A stretch of DNA of 5,310 bases. Origin: Lentisphaerota bacterium. GTDB taxonomy: Bacteria; Verrucomicrobiota; Kiritimatiellia; JAAZAB01. Below the pieces are notes generated by a model, which was not told where the DNA came from, did not search any database, and worked only from the letters and a program-made list of their open reading frames with translations. Position numbers and translations under genes: made by a program. Of this stretch, positions 1 through 5,310 are shown piece by piece. Numbering within the stretch: the stretch's first letter is position 1; each line of letters begins with the position of its first letter. The DNA lies in assembly GCA_016182435.1 (NCBI GenBank), contig JACPGN010000124.1:1-5310 (forward strand), given 5' to 3'.

Positions 1-1031
1 AACCGATGATCGCCTGGGCGAAATTGCCTTGGTTGCGCTGGTTTCTGGGCGAAGCCGGCGCGCCCGAACCGCCTTTCACCCATTGGCCGCCGTTTGGCGA
101 TCCGGCCTATGGCGGGTATTATGTCCAGCGCAGCGATTGGGCGCCCACCGCATGCTATCTGATGGCGGACGGCGGGCCGTGGGGCACCTCCCACCAGCAC
201 GGCGACAAACTTTCGTTTGCCCTCAGCGCCTATGGCGCCGATTTTATCGTGGATCCCGCCACCACGACTTATGCCAGCAACGCGCCCGGCGCCGTCATTT
301 CCATGCTGAATGCGGGCTTTCTGCACAATACGATCTCCGTGGACGGCGTAGACGCGCACATGAAATCCGCCGACGATCTGGTGTCGCGTGTGCCTTTGTC
401 CAATCGCTGGGAACAGCGGCAGCAGGCCGTTCTGTTTGTCGGCGCGTACGACTTCGCCCCGCTCAAGCCGGTGCGGTGGGAGCGCCGGATTTGCTTCGTG
501 GACGGCGCCTACTGGCTGCTCCAGGATGTGTTGACCGGCGCCGCGGGAGAGGTGGCGGTTGAGCAGAATTTCCAGTTCGACGAGCCAATCGTGGTGCGAA
601 TCGAGGGCGCCTATGCGCTGGCGACGGCGCCCAACGGCGCCCGGCTGTGGATACGGCCGTTAGCCAGCGCGCTGAAGCCGACAATCGTCATGGGAGATAA
701 AACGCCCCGGAACACCTATTCCACCCAAGCTTACTCGCCGCAAGAAGCAGGCAATCCGCGGCCGTGTTGGTTCGCGCATGGCCGGGGTTGGGTGGGACGT
801 TGCACGGATCGGTTGTTTCCGGCGCCGGCCGTGACTTATGTTGGCCGCGTGCGCTTGCCGGCGATATTCACGCTGGCATTGGTTCCGCTGGCGCCGGGCG
901 TCGGCGACGAAGCCCTGCCGGAAATTGTCCGGACGCCGCGCGAGAATGGCGAGGAATGGCGCTTGCCGACCCGCGGCGGGGCATTGCAATGGCGCACGGC
1001 GCTGGATCAGTGTAAGGTGCTCTCCTGCTGA
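1..1031 (+). CDS. Heparinase II/III family polysaccharide lyase, C-terminal part (5' end outside window)
   Basis: The visible part is the C-terminal half of a heparinase II/III-like protein, a family that cleaves uronic-acid-containing polysaccharides by beta-elimination, usually in the periplasm or outside the cell. Residues are counted from the ATG at 6. The hallmark is at residues 60-84: GTSHQHGDKLSF, then YGADFIVDPA. By analogy with Pedobacter heparinase II, His63 would be the catalytic His, and His65, Asp83 and His107 (in LHNTISVDG) the metal ligands. The rest, about residues 135-335, is beta-rich and fits the C-terminal beta-sandwich. The frame is open to the left edge (codon before the ATG is CCG), and the N-terminal alpha/alpha-toroid is missing, so this ATG is probably internal; family members usually exceed 550 residues. 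The stop is TGA at 1029-1031, inside the convergent MFS gene by 25 bp. The family is secure; the substrate (alginate, heparinoid or other) cannot be told from this part. Confidence 0.85.
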   Translation, partial: PMIAWAKLPWLRWFLGEAGAPEPPFTHWPPFGDPAYGGYYVQRSDWAPTACYLMADGGPWGTSHQHGDKLSFALSAYGADFIVDPATTTYASNAPGAVISMLNAGFLHNTISVDGVDAHMKSADDLVSRVPLSNRWEQRQQAVLFVGAYDFAPLKPVRWERRICFVDGAYWLLQDVLTGAAGEVAVEQNFQFDEPIVVRIEGAYALATAPNGARLWIRPLASALKPTIVMGDKTPRNTYSTQAYSPQEAGNPRPCWFAHGRGWVGRCTDRLFPAPAVTYVGRVRLPAIFTLALVPLAPGVGDEALPEIVRTPRENGEEWRLPTRGGALQWRTALDQCKVLSC

Positions 1032-2146
1032 GCGTTGCTTATAAGTGGTTTGAAATCTTTCCCATAAATCATGAAATAGATAGCCCCAAGCAGCCCGCAG
1101 GCGCATGCGGTCAGGAAATTGGCCGCCGGCGAGACCAGCCAGAGTAACGCCCCGCCAAACGCAGCCAGCGAAACAATCACGTCCCGCAGCAGATAATATA
1201 AACCGAACATGCCGGCCTTCCGATCTTCGGGCGCCAGGTCCAGGATCAAGGCCTTGCGCGTCGGCTCGCCGAATTCCTTGAGCCCCCGAATGACAAACGC
1301 TATCGCCATCAGGGCGAAAGAGCGGGAAAACAGCAGGATCAGCGGGAACAGGGCAAAGTTGAAAAAGGTGATGACCACGAACGGCTTCTTGGCGCTGCGG
1401 TCGGCCAGGTAAGCCACGGGCACATAGATCAGCATGGCCGTGGTCATTTCTATAACGGTCAGCGCGCCAAATTGGACGGCGGAAAGCTGGTTATTCTTCA
1501 TGCACCAGATGACGACAAAAGCGTAAGGAATCTGTTCGGCGAACCGCGCCAGGATGTCGGATAGCAGCAGTTTTTTCAGTTCCGGCGCCATGCGGCGCAA
1601 AAGCCTTAAAGGATTCTTCTCGGCCGGTTGACGCGCCGGCGAATCATCCGTGATCAAGGCTTGCTGGATGGCCAGCGAGATTACCGCCAGGACCAGGGCG
1701 ATGCCAAATGAGATGCGCACGCCGGCGCGCTCGCCGAAGAACGCAATCATGATGCCGCCCAGCAATGGTCCGAGGGCCTTAGGCAGACGCCGCACCAAGG
1801 AGTTCATGGAAACACCCATAGTGCGCTTGTCGGTTGGCAAAACCCTGGCCACCAGGCTCATGGTGGCCGGCATGGAAAGGGCGCTCCAGGACAGGAAGAA
1901 GACTGAGCCGACAATCACCGCTAAATATCCGCCCGGAAACGAATAGAGCGCCGAGAGCAGATTGTCCATGGCGTTCAGGAACCCGACGGCCAGGATGCCC
2001 CCGCCCAGGGCCAGCATATAGATCGGCAGAAACCGCTCGGCCATCTCTTCGCCCACGCCGATCAGCACGACCATGGCCAGCATGGCCACCATGCTGCGCT
2101 TAAGCGCGAAAAAATCAGCCACGCGCTCTAATCCCCTGGTTTTCAT
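1007..2146 (-). CDS. MFS transporter, apparently lacking TM3 and the N-terminal motif-A loop
   Basis: A hydrophobic inner-membrane protein of 379 residues, counted from the ATG at 2144-2146, with the two-bundle pattern of the major facilitator superfamily. Likely helices: TM1 about 19-45, TM2 50-75, then 77-98, 123-140, 144-165, a charged central loop to about 200, and six C-terminal helices (203-218, 226-246, 256-274, 275-292, 314-338, 339-361). The C-terminal half has an intact motif-A-like loop, YLADRSAKKP at 246-255. The N-terminal half has the matching start (FPGGYLA, ending at residue 76) but goes straight into the next hydrophobic helix (VIVGSVFF) with no DRxGRK-type loop and no TM3. 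Transport may therefore be impaired. A TTG at 2159-2161 in frame would add five residues; I prefer the ATG because AAGAG lies 5 nt upstream and the TTG has no Shine-Dalgarno. It lies 20 bp after the AGCS stop, probably one operon. Substrate unknown; resembles efflux-type MFS proteins. Confidence 0.88.
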   Translation of the reverse strand: MKTRGLERVADFFALKRSMVAMLAMVVLIGVGEEMAERFLPIYMLALGGGILAVGFLNAMDNLLSALYSFPGGYLAVIVGSVFFLSWSALSMPATMSLVARVLPTDKRTMGVSMNSLVRRLPKALGPLLGGIMIAFFGERAGVRISFGIALVLAVISLAIQQALITDDSPARQPAEKNPLRLLRRMAPELKKLLLSDILARFAEQIPYAFVVIWCMKNNQLSAVQFGALTVIEMTTAMLIYVPVAYLADRSAKKPFVVITFFNFALFPLILLFSRSFALMAIAFVIRGLKEFGEPTRKALILDLAPEDRKAGMFGLYYLLRDVIVSLAAFGGALLWLVSPAANFLTACACGLLGAIYFMIYGKDFKPLISNAQQESTLH

Positions 2147-2166
2147 AATTGCTCTTGCCAATGCGC

Positions 2167-3489
2167 TTATTTATGGAAATAAGTTTTAGTCTCGCGGCAG
2201 ATTACCGGCGTCAGCAGAATCAGCGAGATAAGGTTGGGAATAGCCATGAAACCGTTGGTGATGTCGGCAAAGGACCAGACGGACGAGAGCGTCGCAACCG
2301 AGCCGACCATCACGGCGGCAATCCAGAGGTAGCGATAGGGCTTCACCGCCCTGGGACTGAACAGATACTCGACCGCTTTTTCACCATAATAGGACCAGCC
2401 CAGGATTGTCGAAAAAACGAAAGTAGCCAGGCCCACGGTCAACACAATAGGACCAATATAAGGAATGGCGCTGAACGCGCTTTTAGTCAAAGCCGCTCCG
2501 GAAAGCCCTCTGGTCCACTCGCTGGAACTGACAATGACCAACCCGGTGATGGCGCAGATGACCACGGTATCCCAGAACGTGCCGGTGCAGGAAACCAGCG
2601 CCTGGCGGACCGGCGTCCTGGTCTGCGCGGCCGCGGCCACAATCGGCGCCGAGCCAAGCCCCGCTTCGTTTGAAAACAGGCCGCGCGCCACGCCATAGCG
2701 CATAGCCTCCTTCACTCCCGCGCCGATAAAGCCGCCCATGGCCGCTTGTCCGTTGAACGCCGAATTCAGGATTAAAACGATGCTGGGCAGAATTGATTGG
2801 TAATTAATCGCCAGTATGGTCAGACAGCCCAAAACGTAGAATACCGCCATGAAAGGGACCAGCACCTGACACGCCCGGGCGATGGAGTTGATCCCGCCCA
2901 GAATAACCGCGGCGGTCAGGATGGTCATAACCGCGCCGCTGATCCAGGGCGACACATGCAGCGTGTCTTGCATCAGCGCTGTAATCGAATTGGCCTGCAC
3001 CATGTTGCCGATGCCGAAGGCGGCGATGGCGGTGAACACCGCGAACAGGATGCCCAGCCATTTCTGTCCGAGGCCGCGCTCGAGCACATACATCGGCCCG
3101 CCCGCCATGACGCCAGAGGGCTCAATTATGCGGTATTTCACGGCCAGCAGCGCCTCGGCGTATTTGGTCGCGATGCCGAACACGCCCGTGAGCCACATCC
3201 ACAGAACGGCGCCCGGACCGCCGGCGGCCACGGCCGAGGCCACGCCGACGATATTGCCCGTGCCGATCGTGGCGGCCAGCGCGGTCATCAGCGCGCCGAA
3301 CTGGCTGATATCGCCGGGGCCTTCCCGTTTACGGCTGAAGGATATCCTGATTGCCCGGCCGATGTAGCGCTGGATGAACTTTAAACGGATGGTGAGATAA
3401 ATGTGCGTGCCCAGCAGCAGGACGATCAAGGGCCAGTTCCACACCAGGTCGGCGATCTTGCTTAAAATTGGTTCGAGTCCTTGAAGCAT
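2167..3489 (-). CDS. AGCS family sodium:alanine/glycine symporter
   Basis: A 440-residue inner-membrane protein that should import alanine or glycine (possibly glutamine) with Na+. Family hallmarks appear in order: GDISQFGALMTALAATIGTG at 59-78 followed by NIVGVASAVAAGGPGAVLWM, the substrate and Na+ binding region in known AGCS structures; WLTGVFGIATKYAEALLAVK (99-118), the family signature region; GGPMYVLERGLG (130-141); AFGIGNMVQANSI (157-169); LVPFMAVFYVLG (210-221); and GLFSNEAGLGSAPIVAAAAQ (270-289). About ten to eleven hydrophobic helices are visible, and the length is normal (roughly 430-480), so the gene looks complete and intact. The start is ATG at 3487-3489, with no clear Shine-Dalgarno (GAAATTCCG precedes it); the stop is TAA at 2167-2169. 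It is first of a probable two-gene unit with the MFS gene. A large palindrome lies 15 bp upstream of the start codon and separates it from the metal ABC genes. The exact substrate is not determined by what I can see. Confidence 0.95.
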   Translation of the reverse strand: MLQGLEPILSKIADLVWNWPLIVLLLGTHIYLTIRLKFIQRYIGRAIRISFSRKREGPGDISQFGALMTALAATIGTGNIVGVASAVAAGGPGAVLWMWLTGVFGIATKYAEALLAVKYRIIEPSGVMAGGPMYVLERGLGQKWLGILFAVFTAIAAFGIGNMVQANSITALMQDTLHVSPWISGAVMTILTAAVILGGINSIARACQVLVPFMAVFYVLGCLTILAINYQSILPSIVLILNSAFNGQAAMGGFIGAGVKEAMRYGVARGLFSNEAGLGSAPIVAAAAQTRTPVRQALVSCTGTFWDTVVICAITGLVIVSSSEWTRGLSGAALTKSAFSAIPYIGPIVLTVGLATFVFSTILGWSYYGEKAVEYLFSPRAVKPYRYLWIAAVMVGSVATLSSVWSFADITNGFMAIPNLISLILLTPVICRETKTYFHK

Positions 3490-3620
3490 CGGAATTTCAA
3501 TGTTGTAGCCGGGGTCGCCGACCCCGGACCGGCCTCCACGCTAAAGCGTGGCAGGCACCGAGCTTGCCCCGCAAGGCGGGGGCCGGCTACAGTTTTTAGT
3601 TGCCGAAGGCCTAATTCACA
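3490..3620. other. Intergenic region between ABC permease and AGCS symporter genes
   Basis: This 131-bp gap lies after the permease stop and before the AGCS start. It is mostly the compound palindrome at 3504-3591. I see no convincing sigma-70 promoter: the AT-rich stretch next to the AGCS start (ACATTGAAATT on the minus strand) is a poor -10 candidate and has no matching -35. No small ORF with a plausible ribosome site is visible. Confidence 0.6.
3504..3591. repeat. 88-bp compound palindrome with nested hairpins
   Basis: The outer arms are perfect 9-bp inverted repeats: TGTAGCCGG at 3504-3512 and CCGGCTACA at 3583-3591. Inside are three hairpins: CCGGGGTC/GACCCCGG (3509-3516 with 3520-3527, loop GCC), CCACGCT/AGCGTGG (3536-3542 with 3545-3551), and CCCCGC/GCGGGG (3567-3572 with 3576-3581, loop AAG). 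A further stem, CCGGCC (3529-3534) with GGCCGG (3581-3586), could enclose hairpins two and three as an alternative to the outer arms. The whole can fold as a cloverleaf-like structure in RNA or single-stranded DNA. It resembles dispersed REP/BIME-like palindromic units, but only one full copy lies in this window, so its repeat status is inferred. It could attenuate or block read-through from the ABC genes into the AGCS gene. Confidence 0.7.
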
Positions 3621-4451
3621 TTAGCGCCGGCCGAACACCAGTGATAAGATAAAAAACACAATAGCCCAGATGACGATAGTGGCGCCCGTGGCCGTGCCCC
3701 AGTAGAAAGAGGTGATCAGCCCCAGGACGCTGGAAAGGACGCTGACGATTATGGCCAGCAGCACGTAAGCTTGCATACTGCGCGCCAGGTTGCGCGCGGC
3801 GGCGGCGGGAACGATCAGCAGGGCATTGATGACCAATAGACCGACCCAGGGGATGGTAATGGTTACCACCAGGGCGACCAGCACGGCGAAACAGGTTTCC
3901 AGCGGCCAGACCGGAAACCCGCGGGCGCGGGCCAACGACCGGTTCACTCCGGCGAAAAACAATGGATTAAAAAACGCCAGCCACCCGCCGACAACTATCG
4001 CCAGCAACAGCATGAGCCGCAGAATTTCAAACGGCCGGATGGTCAGCAAATCGCCGATCAGGTAACTGGAATAGCGCGCAAAGCCTCCGCCCCGTGACAG
4101 CAGGACGACGCCCAGCGCCACGGCCAGAGCCATGATCAGCCCGATAATGGTATCGGTCGAGGCCGAGGAGTACCGGCGCAGAACGGAAACGAGGACGGCC
4201 AGCACGGCCGCAAAGCCCAGCATGGCCCAGAGCGGGTCGGCCAGCCCCGCCAGGATACCGATGGCAATGCCGGTCAGGGCCGCATGCCCGATGGCGTCGG
4301 AAAAAAACGTCATCTGGTTGCTGATCACCAGGCAGCCAATCAGCGCGAAGAGCGGCGCAAGCAGCAGGACCGCCAGCAGGGCATTCTGCATGAACACGAA
4401 CTGGGCCCACTCAAACGGTAAATGCCCGGCGATCTGGTGCCAGAAGGTCAT
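3621..4451 (-). CDS. Zinc/manganese/iron ABC transporter permease (ABC-3 family)
   Basis: A 276-residue inner-membrane subunit forming the channel of a transition-metal importer. It shows the ABC-3 (ZnuB/MntB/TroC-like) pattern: SNQMTFFSDAIGHAALTGIA at 44-63, the conserved second-helix and loop motif; DTIIGLIMALAVALG (100-114); YLIGDLLTI (130-138), where the family usually has a related G-D-L/I-L motif; VGLLVINALLIVPAAAARNL (203-222), the likely ATPase coupling region; and a final GTATGATIVIWAIVFFILSL (252-271). Eight or so helices are expected, and the length is typical (260-300), so it looks complete. The start is ATG at 4449-4451, with no Shine-Dalgarno and a heptamer repeat just upstream; Met21 (MQNALL) is possible, but the residues before it fit the usual N-terminus. 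The stop is TAA at 3621-3623. It follows the ATPase gene after 51 bp in the same direction. Zn, Mn and Fe members cannot be separated by sequence alone. Confidence 0.93.
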   Translation of the reverse strand: MTFWHQIAGHLPFEWAQFVFMQNALLAVLLLAPLFALIGCLVISNQMTFFSDAIGHAALTGIAIGILAGLADPLWAMLGFAAVLAVLVSVLRRYSSASTDTIIGLIMALAVALGVVLLSRGGGFARYSSYLIGDLLTIRPFEILRLMLLLAIVVGGWLAFFNPLFFAGVNRSLARARGFPVWPLETCFAVLVALVVTITIPWVGLLVINALLIVPAAAARNLARSMQAYVLLAIIVSVLSSVLGLITSFYWGTATGATIVIWAIVFFILSLVFGRR

Positions 4452-4462
4452 AGTAACAAGAT

Positions 4463-4490
4463 GTCAGATATCAGAGGTCAGAAGTCAGTT
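4463..4490. repeat. Four tandem degenerate heptamers
   Basis: Four consecutive 7-bp units, GTCAGAT, ATCAGAG, GTCAGAA and GTCAGTT, share the core RTCAG. They fill more than half of the 51-bp spacer between ABC ATPase and permease, ending 12 bp upstream of the permease start. The array replaces the place where a Shine-Dalgarno would be expected. It may be a dispersed intergenic filler sequence or a slippage-generated array; no function can be assigned. Confidence 0.65.
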
Positions 4491-4502
4491 CGTAATTACA
4501 TG

Positions 4503-5310
4503 CTATCCCTTATCTGTTGTCCCGCGCAACGCGGGATAAATCTGTCGCTTGCCACGCGTCCCGCGTGGTCCGGCGTCCACCTGGTGCGCGCAGTTCTGAT
4601 GCTGGCGCAAGCGAGGGGGTTCCTTCTCCATTTGCTGGAGGCCCACATTGGCCAGGTCAACCCCAAAGGTTTGGCGGATGCATGGTCCCGCGAGCACCTC
4701 GCGCGGGGCGCCATCGCAGAGAATGGTGCGGTTCAGACAAATCATACGGTCGGCAAACCGGGCGGCCGTGGGAATATCATGCGAACCGAGCAGGATCGAG
4801 AGATCGTAGGTCCGGCGCAATTCGGAAACCATGCGGTAAAAGAGATCAATTCCCGATGGGTCTACGCCGGAGACCGGCTCGTCCAGCAAGAGCAGGTCGG
4901 GGGTCGGCATCAGGGCCAGGGCCAGCAGCACTCGTTGGAGCTCCCCGCAGGAGAGCCGGCCCAGGCGCTGGTCGAGCAGGGCCTGGGCGTTGACTAACGC
5001 GAGCATATCGTTGGCCTTCGCCCGCAGCGCGCGGGGATGGCCCAGCCAGACCGGCCGCTGCGCCAGGGCGCCGGAAAGCAGGTCCAGGACCGTAACCGGC
5101 GCCAAGGCGTCAATATCAAGCTTCTGGGGCACATAGCCGATCCGCGGGTGGACAAAGCGCTCTTCGCTGTCGGCGTGAACAAACCGTAGCGAGCCGGTAT
5201 AGGGTAATTCGCCCAGCAGTGCGCGGAAAAGCGTGGTTTTGCCCGCGCCGTTTGGGCCGAGCAGCACGGTCAGCTCCCCGCAATGGACGTGCAGGTTAAT
5301 GGCTTCCAGG
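4503..5310 (-). CDS. Zinc/manganese/iron ABC transporter ATP-binding protein (5' end outside window)
   Basis: The cytoplasmic ATPase that powers the metal importer whose permease lies downstream. The frame is open to the right edge: before the GTG at 5265-5267 it reads LEAINLHVHCGELT, a normal beta-strand lead-in to Walker A, so that GTG is internal and the true start is outside. Counted from that Val: Walker A GPNGAGKTT (4-12), Q-loop GYVPQ (44-48), signature LSCGELQ (105-111), Walker B DLLLLDEP (124-131), D-loop SGVD (133-136), H-loop His163 (LLGSHD). All catalytic motifs are present; the signature has Cys where LSGGE has Gly. The overall pattern matches ZnuC/MntB-type ATPases. The conserved domain ends near residue 204 (FGVD); a basic tail of about 50 residues follows, the last part translated from palindromic DNA (4521-4574). 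The stop is TAG at 4503-4505, 51 bp before the permease start, whereas such genes often abut or overlap. Confidence 0.93.
   Translation of the reverse strand, partial: LEAINLHVHCGELTVLLGPNGAGKTTLFRALLGELPYTGSLRFVHADSEERFVHPRIGYVPQKLDIDALAPVTVLDLLSGALAQRPVWLGHPRALRAKANDMLALVNAQALLDQRLGRLSCGELQRVLLALALMPTPDLLLLDEPVSGVDPSGIDLFYRMVSELRRTYDLSILLGSHDIPTAARFADRMICLNRTILCDGAPREVLAGPCIRQTFGVDLANVGLQQMEKEPPRLRQHQNCAHQVDAGPRGTRGKRQIYPALRGTTDKG
4521..4574. repeat. Paired palindromes in the 3' end of the ABC ATPase gene
   Basis: Two perfect hairpins stand 16 bp apart: CCCGCG/CGCGGG (4521-4526 with 4530-4535, loop CAA) and CCACGCG/CGCGTGG (4552-4558 with 4562-4568, loop TCC). The second is framed by GCTTGCC (4547-4553) and CCGGC (4570-4574), the same frame that surrounds hairpin three of the palindrome at 3504-3591 (GCTTGCC at 3562-3568, CCGGC at 3583-3587). 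The stem sequences differ but the arrangement is shared, so the two probably belong to one family of palindromic units. The element lies inside the ATPase reading frame, coding for residues about 233-249 from the Val at 5267. Confidence 0.6.

Noticed and set aside
961..987. GCTTGCC followed by a GC-rich palindrome-like stretch near the lyase 3' end, similar to the repeat frame
   Set aside because: It lies within the lyase coding frame, has an imperfect stem and no CCGGC on the far side; likely chance in GC-rich coding DNA.
2149..2673. Long open frames antisense to the AGCS and MFS genes (also around 2797-3384 and 4422-4997 on the plus strand)
   Set aside because: They are shadows of GC-rich genes on the other strand: low-complexity composition rich in Arg, Gly and Ala, no recognisable domains, no ribosome sites.
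3576..3597. GC hairpin followed by TTTTT on the plus strand, resembling an intrinsic terminator
   Set aside because: No plus-strand gene ends nearby, the T-run is 11 nt from the hairpin, and on the minus strand, where the neighbouring genes are read, no T-run follows the palindrome.
4492..4499. GTAATTAC, a perfect 8-bp palindrome upstream of the permease, considered as a metal-regulator operator
   Set aside because: Too short, located between two genes of the same operon, and it does not match the longer Zur or MntR operator patterns I know.
5265..5267. GTG as start codon of the ABC ATPase
   Set aside because: The frame continues upstream with a typical ABC lead-in (INLHVHCGEL), and a start here would leave Walker A only three residues from the N-terminus.

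Overview
The window is about 5.3 kb of GC-rich bacterial chromosome, densely packed with five protein genes. One partial gene on the plus strand (heparinase II/III-like polysaccharide lyase) converges on four minus-strand genes that all encode membrane transport components. No RNA gene, CRISPR array, phage gene or insertion sequence is visible. The mix of an uronic-acid polysaccharide lyase, a Na+/amino-acid symporter of the AGCS family and GC-rich nested palindromes between genes would suit a Gram-negative polysaccharide degrader, for instance from the PVC group (Kiritimatiellota, Lentisphaerota, Verrucomicrobiota). That placement is inference only; no phylogenetic marker is present.

Layout, left to right. 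1-1031 (+): C-terminal part of a heparinase II/III family protein, entering from outside the window. 1007-2146 (-): MFS transporter, overlapping the 3' end of the lyase gene tail to tail; it appears to lack one N-terminal transmembrane helix and the motif-A loop. 2167-3489 (-): complete AGCS sodium:alanine/glycine symporter. 3490-3620: intergenic stretch dominated by an 88-bp compound palindrome. 3621-4451 (-): ABC-3 family permease for zinc, manganese or iron. 4452-4502: short spacer with four tandem degenerate heptamers. 4503-5310 (-): ATPase of the same metal ABC transporter, running off the right edge; its C-terminal tail is read through a second, related palindromic element.

Functionally, the ATPase and permease form the core of a ZnuBC/MntBC-type metal importer; its substrate-binding protein and any metal-responsive regulator would lie right of the window. 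The AGCS and MFS genes are 20 bp apart, in the same direction, and are probably co-transcribed; the palindrome separates them from the ABC genes. The lyase is in the opposite orientation, so is transcribed independently.

I found no convincing new multi-gene system. The observations most worth a second look are the apparent helix deletion in the MFS protein and the two related palindromic elements, one of which seems to have become coding sequence at the end of the ABC ATPase.
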